Below, piece after piece: positions 52,361 through 62,165 of a stretch of 64,000 bases of DNA. Numbering within the stretch: position 1 is the stretch's first letter; each line of letters starts with the position of its first letter. The DNA comes from Lepus europaeus. Taxonomy: Eukaryota; Chordata; Mammalia; Lagomorpha; Leporidae. Where the stretch lies: assembly GCF_033115175.1 (NCBI RefSeq), contig NC_084837.1, forward strand, positions 89,772,499 through 89,836,498. The letters are read 5' to 3'. A program made the translations under genes and the position numbers. Below the pieces are notes generated by a model. The model did not search any database. It worked only from the letters and a program-made list of their open reading frames with translations, and was not told the origin of the DNA.

Positions 52361-52664
52361 TTTTAAAGATTTATTAGAGAGGCAGGGCCAGAGAGAGAGA
52401 GAGAAAGTCTTCCATCCTTCTGGTTTACTCTTCAGATGGCTGCAATGGCTGGAGCTGCATCAATCCAAAGCCAGGAGCCAGGAGCTTCTTCCGGGTCTCC
52501 CATATGGGTGCAGGGGCCTAAGGACTTGGGCAATCTTCCACTGCTTTCCCAGGCCTTAGCAAAGAGCTGGATCAGAAGTGGAGCAGGCGGGACTCAAACC
52601 AGCGCCCACATGGGATGCCAGCACTGCAGGCAGCGGCTTTACCTGCTACACCACAGTGCCGGCC
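52361..52664 (-). repeat. C SINE
   Basis: TTTTTTAAAGATTTATTAGAGAGG to CCACAGTGCCGGCCCC. The tail is short. Confidence 0.93.
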
Positions 52665-52849
52665 CCAACATGCTATAAGTCTTGACATGTTGTGTTTTTG
52701 TTTGTATTCATCACAAGGTAGTTTCTAATATCTCTTATGGGAAATTCTTCTTTGATCTATTGGCTGTTTAAGAGTGTTTAATTTTCACGTATTTGCAGAT
52801 TTTCCATTGGTTTCTAATTTCATTTCATTGTGGTTGGAAAAGATATTTT

Positions 52850-52944
52850 CTTCTGTTTTTTTTTTTTCCACCACTAACACATTTATTTGAGGGCGACAAG
52901 GTCAGATCTTACCAGGAGCTTTTAAAATGGGTAGGACGAGGCAG
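52850..52944 (-). pseudogene. small 3'-end retrocopy of unknown transcript
   Basis: A T-rich run, then about 80 bp that on the minus strand reads TCTGCCTCGTCCTACC ... CAAATAAATGTGTTAGTGG and poly(A). An AATAAA lies about 15 nt before the A run, and the insert is flanked by AAAAGATATTTT (52,838-52,849 and 52,945-52,956). It is a 5'-truncated processed copy of an mRNA 3' end. The parent gene was not identified. Confidence 0.75.
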
Positions 52945-53126
52945 AAAAGATATTTTTTAACACTTCAATATTTTTTAGTGCATTAAGACTTGTTTTAGGG
53001 CCTAACATATGTGCCATCTGTATTTCCTTCACACACTTTGGGACTTTGTCATGAGGCACAAATAAGTTTATATTTGTTATACCTTCTTTTTAAAATGTTT
53101 TACTTATTTATTGTCACTTTATTTTT

Positions 53127-53197
53127 GTAAAGATTTATTTTATTTACTTGAAAGGCAGAGTTACAGAGAGAGAGAGAGAGAGAGAGAGGTCTTCCAC
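53127..53197 (-). repeat. C SINE tail fragment
   Basis: TTTGTAAAGATTTATTTTATTTACTTG to GAGAGGTCTTCCA; only the last fifth of the element. Confidence 0.88.
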
Positions 53198-53281
53198 TTG
53201 GAATTGTGTTCTCAGCAGAACTGAATCTACTAGTGCCTTGATCTTGCACTTTCCAAGAATTGTGGGAAATAAATTTCTGGG
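53198..53281 (+). repeat. MaLR-type LTR 3' fragment
   Basis: 'GTGCCTTGATCTTGCAC', 'CCAAGAATTGTGGGAAATAAATTTCTG' in outline matches the 3' end of ERVL-MaLR LTRs (ccttgatcttggacttcccagcctccagaactgtgagaaataaatttctg). Short and old. Confidence 0.55.
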
Positions 53282-53284
53282 TTT

Positions 53285-53634
53285 TTTTAAAGATTTAATT
53301 ATTTTTTGAAAGTCAGAGTTACACACACACAGAGAGAAGGGGAGGCAGAGACAGAGAGAGAGAGATCAATCTTTCATCTGCTGGTTCACTCCCCAGTTGG
53401 CCTCAATGGCCAGAGCTGTGCCTATCTGAAGACAGGAGCCAGGAGCTTCTTCTGGGTCTCCCACATGGGTGCTGGGATCCAAGTACTTGGGCCATCTTCC
53501 AGTGCTTTCCCAGACACATTAGCGATGAGCTGGATTAGAAGTAGAGCAGCTGGGATTTGAACCGATACCCATATGTGATGCCTGCACTGCAGGCCAGGGC
53601 TCTAACCTACTGCACCCACCATAGTGCCAGGCCC
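53285..53634 (-). repeat. C SINE
   Basis: TTTTTTTAAAGATTTAATTATTTTTTG to CCATAGTGCCAGGCCC. It contains an (AC)n patch at 53,322-53,330. Confidence 0.92.
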
Positions 53635-53892
53635 AGATAGATCCTTTTTAAAATCCACTCTACCAATCTATGCTTTTCAGAGTTTAATCCATTTACTTGA
53701 GTTTAAAGTAATTACAGATAATAATAATTATTATTATCAATCATTATTATCAATAATAACTTTTTTCCTGTGTTCTTTATGCTTTACATTCTTCCATTGA
53801 GTTTCTTCCTTCTTTCTTTTTCTACACATATTGGAGTTATTTTCTTAGTGGTTACTTTGGGAATTACACTTATCATCTTCAAGTGATAATAA

Positions 53893-54235
53893 CCTGGGAA
53901 CAGCACTGCGGATAGTGGGTTAGACCTCGGCTTACAATGGCAGCATCACTGATCGGAGTGCTTTAGTCCTGATTACTCTGGTTTTGTCCCAGAGTCCTCC
54001 TAAAGCTCCTGGGAAGCAGCAGATGGTGGCTCAGGTACTGGAGTCCCTGCCTCCCACATGGGGAACCAAGATTGAGTTCTTAGCTCCTGGCTTCAGCTTG
54101 ACCCAGTCCTGGCTCCGTGAGGGCATTTGGTGGAGGGCAACCAGTAGATGGAAGATCTCTTTTCTCTCTGTCTCTGTCTCTCCTTCTCCCTCTATTACTC
54201 TGCCTGTCAAAGGAATAAACAAGTAAATTAAAAAA
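53893..54235 (+). repeat. C SINE, diverged
   Basis: GGGAACAGCACTGCGGATAGTGGG, B box lost (TTTAGTCCTG), GGCAACCAGTAGATGG block, ending CTGCCTGTCAAAGGAATAAAC. Confidence 0.8.
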
Positions 54236-54644
54236 AAACAACTATAACACCCTACTTTGAATAGTACAAAATAAATTTCAGTAATACACATTCTGCTTTC
54301 ACATGTCACTGTCTTTTCCCCTTCATATTATTATTGCCACAGTTTACATTTTTATAAATCATATTCCTTTAACATAGCTTTACAAATTACTTTATTCATT
54401 CTCCATTTAAATCATAGAGGAAAAGAACTGAGATGTTACAAAACCAAATAAATTATTGATTTTTATATTTGTCTATATAGTTAATTTTATGTTCTTTTAT
54501 TTCTTCACATAGGTTTGAGCCACTGTCTGCTATCTTTTCATTTTGGACTAAAGGACTTCCTTTAATATTGTTTATAAAGGCAATTTGTTATTTGTTATTT
54601 AAGAATTTTCTTAAGTTTTGAATATCTTAGGATTTTCTCCTTTT

Positions 54645-54854
54645 TTAAAAAAAGATTTTATTTATTTGAGAAGCAGAGTTACAGAGAGAGAGAGGGAGAG
54701 ACAGAAAGGTCTTCTTGCGGGTCATCTTCCATTGCATTCCCAGGCCATTAGCAGAGAGCTGGATCGGAAGGGAGCAGTGGGACATGAACCTGCACCAATA
54801 TGGGATGTGGGTGCGCAGGTAGAGTGTTAGCCTACTATGCCACAGCGCCCGCCT
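54645..54854 (-). repeat. C SINE, large internal deletion
   Basis: TTTTAAAAAAAGATTTTATTTATTTG to GCCACAGCGCCCGCC. 'AGGTCTTC' jumps to 'TTGCGGGTCATCTTCC', removing about 120 bp. Confidence 0.9.
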
Positions 54855-54937
54855 CTCTCCTTCAGTCTTTGTTGTTGTTTTTTTGTTTTGTTTTTTTCTC
54901 CTTCATTCTTGAAGGATAGTTTTTTGCTGGATATGTT

Positions 54938-55279
54938 TTTTTTTTTTTAATTTCTTTTTCTTTTCTTTTTTTTTTTTTTTTTTAATTTGAGAAGTACAGT
55001 TACAGAGAAAGAGAGAGAGAGAGAATCTTCCATCTGCTGGTTCACTCCCCAAATGGCCACAAACGGCTGAAGCTGAGCCGATCCAATGCCAGGAGCTAAG
55101 AGCTTCTTCCGGGTCTCCCACATGGGAGCAGGGGCCCGAGCAGTTGGGCCATCTCCCACTGCTTTCTCAGGCCATAGCAGAGCTGGATCAGAAGAGGAGC
55201 AGCTGGGAAAGAGCTGGCTCGCAAATAGGATGCAGGCACTGCAGGTGGAGGCTTAGCCCACTATGCCGCAGCACCGGCC
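54938..55279 (-). repeat. C SINE
   Basis: A long T-rich tail (54,938-54,982) interrupted by CTTTTTC units, then GAGAAGTACAGTTACAG to GCCGCAGCACCGGCCC. Confidence 0.92.
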
Positions 55280-55371
55280 CGGCTACATTTTTTCTTTCAG
55301 CACTTTAACATTCCACTGCTTTCTACCCTTTGATGATAAAAATTCTCTCTGTCTCTGTCTCTCTCTCTCTC

Positions 55372-55687
55372 AAGATTTATTTTATTTATTTGAAAGTCAG
55401 AGTGTCAGAGAGAGAGAGAGACAGAGAGATCTTCCATCTACTTGTTCACTCCCCAATGAGTGTAATGGCCAAGATTGGGCCAGGCCAAAGCCATGAGCTT
55501 CAAATTCCATCTGGGTCTGCCACGTGGGTATGGGGCCCAAGCCCTTGGGCCACCTTCTGCTGCTTTCCCAGGCATATTAGCAGGGAGGTGGATCGGGAGT
55601 GGAGCAGCCACCGGGACTTGAGCCCGGGCTCATATTGGATTCTGGTGTTACAGGCAGCGGCTTAACCCACTGTACCACAATGCTTGC
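55372..55687 (-). repeat. C SINE
   Basis: CAAGATTTATTTTATTTATTTG to CCACAATGCTTGC, preceded by a CTCTCTGTCT run of L1 or SINE origin. Confidence 0.9.
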
Positions 55688-56326
55688 AACTAAATTGTTT
55701 CTCTCTTAGTGCTTCAAAGAGTCTTTGTCTGATAATTTGTCTATAGTATATCTCATGGATCTCTTTGAACTAGCCTGCTTAGCAATCACAGTGCTCCTTG
55801 TGTGCTTACATTCATGTGTTTCCTCAACTTAGCCTCTGGCTATGATTTTCCAACTATTCCTTCTATCTCTTCTTCTCCCTCTTCCTTCCATATCTTCCAT
55901 AATGCACATGTTAGCCCACCTGATGGTGCCTCATAAGACACGAGGCTCTGTTCACCCCTCTTTGTCTTCTTTTTTTTCATTCTGCTCCTCACACTGGATA
56001 ATTTCAACTGTCCAATCTTCAAGTTCACTGATTCTGTCTTCTAGTTGCTCAAATTTGCTCTTGAATCCCCCCAGTGACTTTATTATTTACTCGTCCCCTT
56101 TTTTTTACCACCAAAATTTCTACTGGGTTCCTTTTAATAACTTCTGTCTCTTTATTGATATTCTCGTTTTGTTCACTCATAGTTTGTTGGTTTCCTTTGA
56201 GTCGTTGCTCAGAATTTCCTTTATCTCTTGAAGTGTTTTTAAGATAATTGTTTTAAGTGTTCATCTAACACACCTGATGCCTGAGTTTCCTTATGGTTGA
56301 TTTCTGTAGAAAAAAATATTTTTTTA

Positions 56327-56666
56327 GGCCGGCGCCGCGGCTCAATAGGCTAATCTGCCGGCACACCAGGTTCTAGTCCCGGTCGGGGCGCTGGATTCTG
56401 TCCCGGTTGCCCCTCTTCCAGGCCAGCTCTCTGCTATGGCCCAGGAGGGCAGTGGAGGATGGCCCAAGTGCCTGGGCCCTGCACCCGCATGGGAGACCAG
56501 GAGAAGCACCTGGCTCCTGCCTTCGGATCAGCGCGGTGCGCTGGCTGCAGCGCACCAGCAGTGGCGACCATTGGAGGGTGAACCAACGGCAAAAGGAAGA
56601 CCTTTCTCTCTGTCTCTGTCTCTCTCTCTCATTGTCTAACTCTGCCTGTCAAAAAAAAAAAAAAAA
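56327..56666 (+). repeat. C SINE, CTGCCTGTC-poly(A) subfamily
   Basis: GGCCGGCGCCGCGGCTCAATAGG with about 14 bp missing before the B box region. Ends CTGCCTGTC and A17. Confidence 0.95.
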
Positions 56667-56974
56667 GACTGCAGTGAAGTCAGGGTGGTAAGGTGGGGCA
56701 GTCAATATGACAGAAAGCTTTCCTGCTACTTAAAATCACCCTTTAAAAAAAACCCAGCATGTTGTTGGTTGCTGTAAATCTTTGTTTTCTTCCAGAGTTC
56801 TGACTAAGCTGGTCTGGCAGTTTCTGCTCTGCTTGTCTGTTGCATGTTTCTGTGGAGGTATGGGCGCTAGCAGCTGCCTACTTTGCTCTTTTCTGATGTC
56901 CCTCTCTCCACACATTGTGTTCGAGTGTATCTTCATTATTCATACACACATGCAGGTCTCCATGCATAGCTTTT

Positions 56975-57102
56975 TCATAATACACATCTTTCATGCACTT
57001 TTTGAAGACCCTCGGTATGCATGGCTTTCAACATTTTCCTCTGCCAAAATAAACTTATCTTCTAAATCTATTTTCTGTGAAGTTTTGGAAGTGCCTTTGT
57101 GT
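56975..57102 (+). repeat. dispersed L1-tail-like repeat
   Basis: 'CATGCACTTTTTGAAGACCC', 'GTATGCATGGCTTTCAAC', 'CCAAAATAAACTTATCTTC' form another copy of the segment seen at 2.3 and 38.9 kb. A TG-rich run (57,099-57,121) follows. Confidence 0.5.
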
Positions 57103-57124
57103 GTGGGGTGTGTGTGTGTGTATT

Positions 57125-57457
57125 TATTTATGTTAGATACAATTATTGATCCACTTGCAGGTAGGTCATCTGAACCCTTCTCACGATCTCTGCTAATGTT
57201 AATATTTTTATGACAATAGTTTAATATCAGAACCAGTAGATTAATGTTGGTAACACTCATCCCTTTTCCCCGTTCCTAATCCCATGACAACCATTAGTCT
57301 GTTCTCCTTCTCTGTAATTGTGTTATTTCATTGATGTTATATAAATGAAGTCATGCGATATATATAACTTTTGGGATTTTTTCACTTAGCATCCTTTCAT
57401 CAGCATAGTTATCCAAATTATTGTGTGTATTTTCTAAAATTGAGGCTGAAGTTTTAT
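57125..57457 (+). repeat. ancient L1 (L1M-type) 3' region fragment
   Basis: 'CATGACAACCATTAGTCTG', 'TCTCCTTCTCTGTAATTG', 'TATATAAATGAAGTCATGCG', 'CTTTTGGGATTTTTTCACTTAGCATC' parallel the L1M segment 'ctggcaaccactgatctgttctcc...atataaatggaatcatac...ttttgggattggcttttttcactcagcat'. Confidence 0.68.
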
Positions 57458-57767
57458 TTATTTTAAAGATTTACTGATTTATCTGAAAGCAACAGAGAAA
57501 GGGGGGGGGTCTTGCATCCACTGCTTTACTCAGCAAGTGCTTGCAACAGCCATGGCTGGGCCAGGCTGCAGCCAGGAGCTAGGAATTCCTTCCAGGCCTT
57601 CCACACAGGTGGCAGGAGCCCATGTACTTTGGCCATTAGCTTCTGCCTCCCAGGGTGTGCATTAGCAGGAAGTTGGATGGAAATCAGAGATGGAACTCTG
57701 TTCCAGGCACTCTGATAAAAGATGTGGGTATTCCAACCAGAGGCTTAACCAGCTACACCATAATGTC
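57458..57767 (-). repeat. C SINE, diverged
   Basis: ATTTTAAAGATTTACTGATTTATCTG to CTACACCATAATGTC. The (GA)n tract is replaced by AAAGGGGGGGGG. Confidence 0.85.
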
Positions 57768-57812
57768 TTCACATTATGGAAATGTTTTAAATCTTTTAAA
57801 ATCAGAAGAAAA

Positions 57813-57883
57813 GGGGGCCAGCTGTATGTCTACCTTTCTCTGTAACTCTTTCTGTTAAATAAATAGAATAAATCTTTTAAAAA
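57813..57883 (+). repeat. C SINE, only the ends retained
   Basis: GGGGGCCAGCTGTATG (head) joins within a few bases to CTACCTTTCTCTGTAACTC and TTAAATAAATAGAATAAATC (tail). Almost the whole body is deleted. Confidence 0.75.
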
Positions 57884-58170
57884 AGATTTATTATTTATTT
57901 ATTTAAAAGTCAAATAGAAAGGGGGACAGAGAATCCTCCATCCACTGGTTCACCCCACCAGATGGCCACAATAGCCAGGGCTTTGCCAGGCCAAAGCCAA
58001 GAGCCAGGAACTCCAGCCAGGTCTCTCATGTGAGTGACAAGGGTCCAAGCATTTGGACCATCATCCACAGCTTTGATCGGAAGAGAAGCAGCCAGGACAC
58101 ACACACAGGCGCTCCTATGGGATATGAACCTCACAAGTGGCTTTACCTGCTATGCCGCAATGCCAGACCT
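57884..58170 (-). repeat. C SINE, diverged
   Basis: GATTTATTATTTATTTATTTAAAAGTC to GCTATGCCGCAATGCCAGACC. It lies tail-to-tail with the preceding fragment. Confidence 0.85.
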
Positions 58171-58607
58171 GGAGACTAGGTTTTTGAAACTTTAGCAAAA
58201 GACTCTGGGTTGGGGAATATGCGAAAGTGCTGGTCAGAGGGGGAGGTGGTGGAAGTTCTGCACACCCTGTCTCCATTCCTTATGCACCCTCTTCCTTTTG
58301 GCCGTCCCTGGGTGGTATTGTTTGTACTGAATCGGTCATCATGAGTGGTTTTCTGAGTTCTGTGAGTCATTCCGGTGAATTATTCAACCTGAGGAGGGAC
58401 TTGCAGGCACGTCTGACTGTACAGGTGACCTAAGGGGATTGCATCCGTGTCTGAGGGGGCCACTGAGTGGGACAGAGCCCTTCACCTGTGGGCTCCACGT
58501 CAACTCTTGCAGTTAACTGAATTGCAGGACACCTAGTTGGTGCCAGGGAATTAGAGAACTGGTGTGCGTGCGCACTTCAAAAAAATCTGTAGAAGATGGA
58601 AGTATGT
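58171..58607. other. unique or ancient-repeat DNA
   Basis: The stretch 'GTTCTGTGAGTCATTCCGGTG', 'AACCTGAGGAGGGACTTG', 'GCCCTTCACCTGTGGG', 'GAATTGCAGGACACC' and 'TTGGTGCCAGGGAATTAG' recalls a known mammalian interspersed repeat that I cannot name confidently. No gene. Confidence 0.35.
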
Positions 58608-58940
58608 GGCCCGTGCTGTGGTATAGCGGGTAAAGCTGTGGCCTGCAGCACCGGCATCCCATGTGGGCACTGGTTTGAGTCCCAGCTGCTCCACTTCTGA
58701 TCCAGTTTTCTGCTAAGGCCAGGGAAAGAAGTAGAAGATGGCCCAAGTCCTTGGACCCCTGCATCCACATGGGAGACCTGGAAGAAGCTCCTGTCTCCTG
58801 ACCTTGGATCAACTCAGCTCCGGCTGTTGCGGTCACTTGGGAAGTGAACCAGCGGATGGAAGACCTCTCTCTCTCTCTCTGTCTCTACCCCCTCTCTGTA
58901 ACTCTGTCTTTCAAAGAAATAAAATAAATCTTTTTAAAAA
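58608..58940 (+). repeat. C SINE
   Basis: GGCCCGTGCTGTGGTATAGCGGG, B box GGTTTGAGTCC, tail CAAAGAAATAAAATAAATC. Confidence 0.93.
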
Positions 58941-59196
58941 TGGAAATAAAAGATGAGGAAATAAGCTTAAAATAATGGTACAAAACATTTTGGAAATCCA
59001 TGAATACTTGTTTCATAAACATTTTCTATGAAATTTTAAAAGATCCCTCATATTCTGTGGCAAAAAGTTTATCAGAGGTGCTCTCTTCCACTAAAATAAA
59101 TGAATAAATATTATATGTTGCAACTGTGCTCTGAAGGACAAATGTAATCCAAGCTGACTATGCTCATTTTTTTCTTTGATTTTGTTTTATTTTACT
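58941..59196. other. AT-rich spacer with L1-tail-like repeat
   Basis: 58,978-59,060 (GGTACAAAACATTTTGG, ATCCATGAATACTTG, TTTCTATGAAATTTTAAAAG, ATCCCTCATA) is a diverged copy of the dispersed tail segment. The rest is unrecognised. Confidence 0.4.
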
Positions 59197-59505
59197 TTTT
59201 AAAGATTTATTTATTCATTTGAGAAGCAGAATTACTAACAGAGAGAGGGAGACAGAGAGAGAGGTCTTCCATCCACTCTTTCACTCCTCCAGATGACTGC
59301 AACTGATCCGAAGCCAGGAGACAGGAGTTTCTTTTGGGTCTCCCAAGTGCATGCACGGGCCCAAGCACTTAGGCCATCTTCCACTGCCTTAGCAGGCCAT
59401 AGCAGAGAGCTGGATCTGAAGAGGAGCAGCCAGGACTCAACTGCCCATATGGGATGCCAGCGCTGCAGGCCAGGGCTTTAACTGACTGCGCCACAGTGCC
59501 GGCCC
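59197..59505 (-). repeat. C SINE
   Basis: TTTTTAAAGATTTATTTATTCATTTG to GCCACAGTGCCGGCCCC. Missing about 20 bp after 'GATGACTGCAACTG'. Confidence 0.93.
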
Positions 59506-59794
59506 CATAAGTAAATCTTAAACAACAAAAACCCAGTCTTCAAATACCTTCTCTCTCATCCTCTAGTAGTTATGGTGACCTGCCAGCATCCTGAAGCTGT
59601 CTCAGGGCTGCGCCCTGAGTCACCTCATTAGCATAGTCTCTGGTGTGATTGAATGGAGTTTATTATGAATAACAGAAGACAACCAGGACAAAATTTCCTA
59701 TCAGGAAATTCCTAGGGTTTTGGGTGCTCTGTGCCAGGAAACAGGGATGAAGCCCAAATAAGTTTTATTATATCACAAGACCCAAGAAGCCCAA
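59506..59794. other. unique intergenic DNA
   Basis: About 290 bp without recognised features. Confidence 0.35.
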
Positions 59795-60209
59795 CGTGCC
59801 TGGAGTCTCAAAGTCAGCTGGGTGGGCTTCCAGATGTGAGGCTAGGGCAACTTGGCTCAGGGATGCAGCAAAATGGGTGGAGTCTGCCCAGCGTGTGGAT
59901 GGGGTGTGGGAGGTGAATGAAAGAGGAGTCAAGGATGCTTTCCAGATTTTTGGCTTGAACAGCTGGATGGATGACAGTGCCAATCAGTGGGAATGTTGGG
60001 GAAAGAGCGGAGCAGGGAGTGAAGTGAAGAGCTCTCTTTGACGTGGAAGACTGCGATGACTCGAGGCATGGGTGTGAAGGAGCCAGTTGGACTGGTGAAC
60101 CTGGGTGTTGGGGGAGAAGTCTAGACTGGAGAGAAACTTGAAAATCATTAGCTTATAGATGAGATCACCTAGAGAGAGTACACCAGAGAAGTGAGGAGTG
60201 GGAGATTTG
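59795..60209 (+). repeat. ancient interspersed repeat, part 1
   Basis: 'GGAGTCAAGGATGCTTTCC', 'AGATTTTTGGCTTGAACAGC', 'TGGATGGATGACAGTGCC', 'CATTAGCTTATAGATG' and 'GAGATCACCTAGAGAGAG' follow a consensus familiar from mammalian intergenic DNA (gggatgactccaaggtttttggcctgagcaactgg ... catcagcatatagatg ... gatcacctagggagtgag). The family name is not certain. It resumes after the SINE at 60,525. Confidence 0.5.
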
Positions 60210-60524
60210 GAGCAGTGGGTTAAGTTGCTGTTAGGACACATGCATCCCCTTTGCAGTGCTGGTTCGAGTCTTGGCTACTCTGTTTCTGATCCAGCTCCCT
60301 GCAAATGTACCTGGAAAACAGCAGATGGTGGCTCAAGCACTTGAGTCCCTACTATGCACTTGGGAAGCTCGGATGGGATTCCTGGCTCTTGTCTTCAGCG
60401 TGGTCCAGACCCTGCTGTTATGGCTGTTCGGAGTGAACCAGCAGATGGAAAATCTCTTTCTGTCTCTCCCTCTGTGTTTGTCACTCTGCCTTTCAAATAA
60501 ATAAATCTTAAAAAAAAAAAAAAG
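60210..60524 (+). repeat. C SINE, head truncated, inserted in ancient repeat
   Basis: Starts GGAGCAGTGGGTTAAGTTGC with B box GGTTCGAGTC, tail CAAATAAATAAATC and A13. Confidence 0.9.
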
Positions 60525-60718
60525 AAAGAAATTGAGAGGAGAGTAAGGATGGAGCTTTTGAGCCCTCAGATATTTAAGATTTAGCAACAGAGAAAAAATC
60601 AGCAAAGAATATGGAGGAGCAGATTCAATGCAGAGCTGGCTTCATTCACAGGGAACCAAAGGACACTATGCAAATAAGAGTAGTTGGCCTAGTGAGAAGG
60701 GAGTTTATATCTGAGATC
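60525..60718 (+). repeat. ancient interspersed repeat, part 2
   Basis: 'GGAGCTTTTGAGCCCTCAG', 'TATTTAAGATTTAGCAACAG' and 'TCAGCAAAGAATATGGAGGAG' fit the continuation of the element before the SINE (actgagccctggggcactcc...acatttagaggt...accagcaaaggagactgag). Confidence 0.45.
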
Positions 60719-61052
60719 TTTTTTTTTTTTTAAAGACTTATTTTATTTATTTGGAAGAGTTACAGAGAGAGGTAGAGACAAAGAGAGAGGTCTTCCATCT
60801 GATGGTTCACTCTCCAAATGGCCTCAATGGCCGGAGCTGTGCTGATCCGAAGCCAGGAGCCAAGAGCTTCCTCTGGGTCTCCCACGTGGGTGCAGGGGCC
60901 CAAGGACTTGGGCCATCTTCCACTGCTTTCCCAGGCCGTAGCAGAGAGCTGGATTGGAAGAGGAGGAGCAACCAGGACTAGAACCAGCGCCCATATGGGA
61001 TGCCGGTGCTTCAGGCCAGGACTTTAACCTGCTGTGCCACAGCGCTGGCCCC
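60719..61052 (-). repeat. C SINE
   Basis: T13 AAAGACTTATTTTATTTATTTGG to GCCACAGCGCTGGCCCC. Confidence 0.94.
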
Positions 61053-61059
61053 GAGATCT

Positions 61060-61367
61060 TTTTCCTAAAAGATTTATTTTTATTTGGAAGGCAGAGTTAC
61101 AGATAAAGGAGAGAAAATGATCTTCTATCTGGTAGTCCACAATGGCTGGGGCTGAGCCAGGCTGAAGCCAGGAGCCTGTAACTCCATCTGGGTCTCCCAT
61201 GAGGGTGGCAGGGGCCCAAGCACTTGGGCCATCCTCTGCTGCCTTCCCAGAGGCTTTAGCAGGGAGTTGGATCAAAGTGGCACAGCTCAGACTCAAACCA
61301 GAGCCCAAATGGTGTACTGGCATCACAGGCAACGGCTTAACCCACTGGGGGCACAACGCTGGCCCCG
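61060..61367 (-). repeat. C SINE
   Basis: TTTCCTAAAAGATTTATTTTTATTTGG to GGGCACAACGCTGGCCCCG. GAGATCTTTT flanks it on both sides (61,053-61,062 and 61,374-61,383), consistent with a target duplication. Confidence 0.92.
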
Positions 61368-61784
61368 TAACGGAGATCTTTTATTTTTTCCCATGAGGTA
61401 TGAGGCAAACTTGCATCGTAAAAAGTAGGGGGTTGGTGGGGAGGGTATAGGAGGGAAGGGTGTAAAATAATCTTCAAATCTAATTCAGTGTCAATGTAGT
61501 GGAGAAAGTCCTCCCAGGATTTAAGTCCATCTATCTCCCAAATCCTCTTCCTCTCTCACTAGTTCTGGTTCCCACCACCGCTGGTAATTGTATCCTTATT
61601 TGTTCCCTTGTCTGTACACCAGACAGGGGCAGGAGGGCCAACTTCCCTTAACCTCCCAGGGTGTGTGTAGCCCTAGGGCAGGGCCGGCTAATGACTGGAT
61701 GTCTCCAGACTCTGGTTTAGGACGCCCCTGTTAAGTCTTAGTTATTTGGGCAATTCATCCTTCTCCAGATTTCCGTTTCAGAAT
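61368..61784. other. unique DNA upstream of PIAS1
   Basis: About 420 bp without recognised repeats. No exon or promoter signature seen. Confidence 0.35.
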
Positions 61785-62165
61785 ACAGTTGTCCGAATTC
61801 AAGGTTCTGCACCTGCGGAGTCAACTAATCAGGATGGGGAACATTCAGGAGAAAAAACTGAGCCTGTAACGGACTGTGGTGTGTGTGTTTTGCCTTTATT
61901 CTTTGAGCAAAACAGCACAGCAATTTTTTAAAAATTCACTTGACAGGCAGAGTTACAGACAGAGAGACAGTACGGCAACTATTCACCCATCATTCACATT
62001 GGGTTAGGCATTAAAAGTATTCCAGAGAGGAGTAAAGCATACAGGAGGCTGGGCAGAGGTTCTGTGCAAATTCCATGCCATGTTCCACGAGGGGCTTGAT
62101 CTTTTGCGGATTTGGGAATTCTGGGGGGACCAGAAGCCAGTCTCCTGCGGACACCGGGGGTGGGG
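61785..62165. mobile_element. Tigger-like DNA-transposon MITE
   Basis: Left end 'ACAGTTGTCCGAATTCAAGG...CACCTGCGGAGTCAACTAATC', middle 'ACTATTCACCCATCATTCACATTGGGTTAGGC' in outline and right end 'CTTGATCTTTTGCGGATTTGGG' then 'GGACCAGAAGCCAGTCTCC' follow the non-autonomous element whose consensus reads 'acagttgtccctcggtatcc ... gcggattcaacc ... acattgtattaggtattataag ... cttgagcatccgcggatttt'. A SINE tail fragment sits inside at about 61,926-61,975. Family assignment is from memory. Confidence 0.62.
61926..61975 (-). repeat. C SINE tail fragment inside MITE
   Basis: TTTTTTAAAAATTCACTTGACAGGC to AGAGAGACAG; about 50 bp, the rest of the SINE absent. Confidence 0.65.

Larger units (their letters stand above)
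50402..56905 (-). mobile_element. ancient L1, minus strand, cut by many insertions
   Basis: Non-SINE segments form one L1 read 3' to 5' along the plus strand. 50,402-50,655, 51,070-51,190, 52,668-52,849 and 52,957-53,126 match antisense ORF2 (for example GATCTGTAGTGATATTCC, GATTTCTGCTCTAG-like, TTCATTGTGGTTGG, GACTTGTTTTAGGGCC). 53,640-54,640 and 54,860-55,330 (TTCATTCTTGAAGGATAG, TTTCAGCACTTTAACATTCC), 55,690-56,320 (GTTCACTGATTCTG) and 56,690-56,905 continue toward the 5' end. The mosaic order agrees with a single element plus later insertions. It is fossil, with no intact ORF. Confidence 0.7.

Noticed and set aside
1-62000. Regularly spaced repeats as a CRISPR-like array
   Set aside because: The repeated units are about 330 bp, dispersed in both orientations, diverged, and often flanked by target duplications: SINEs, not an array.
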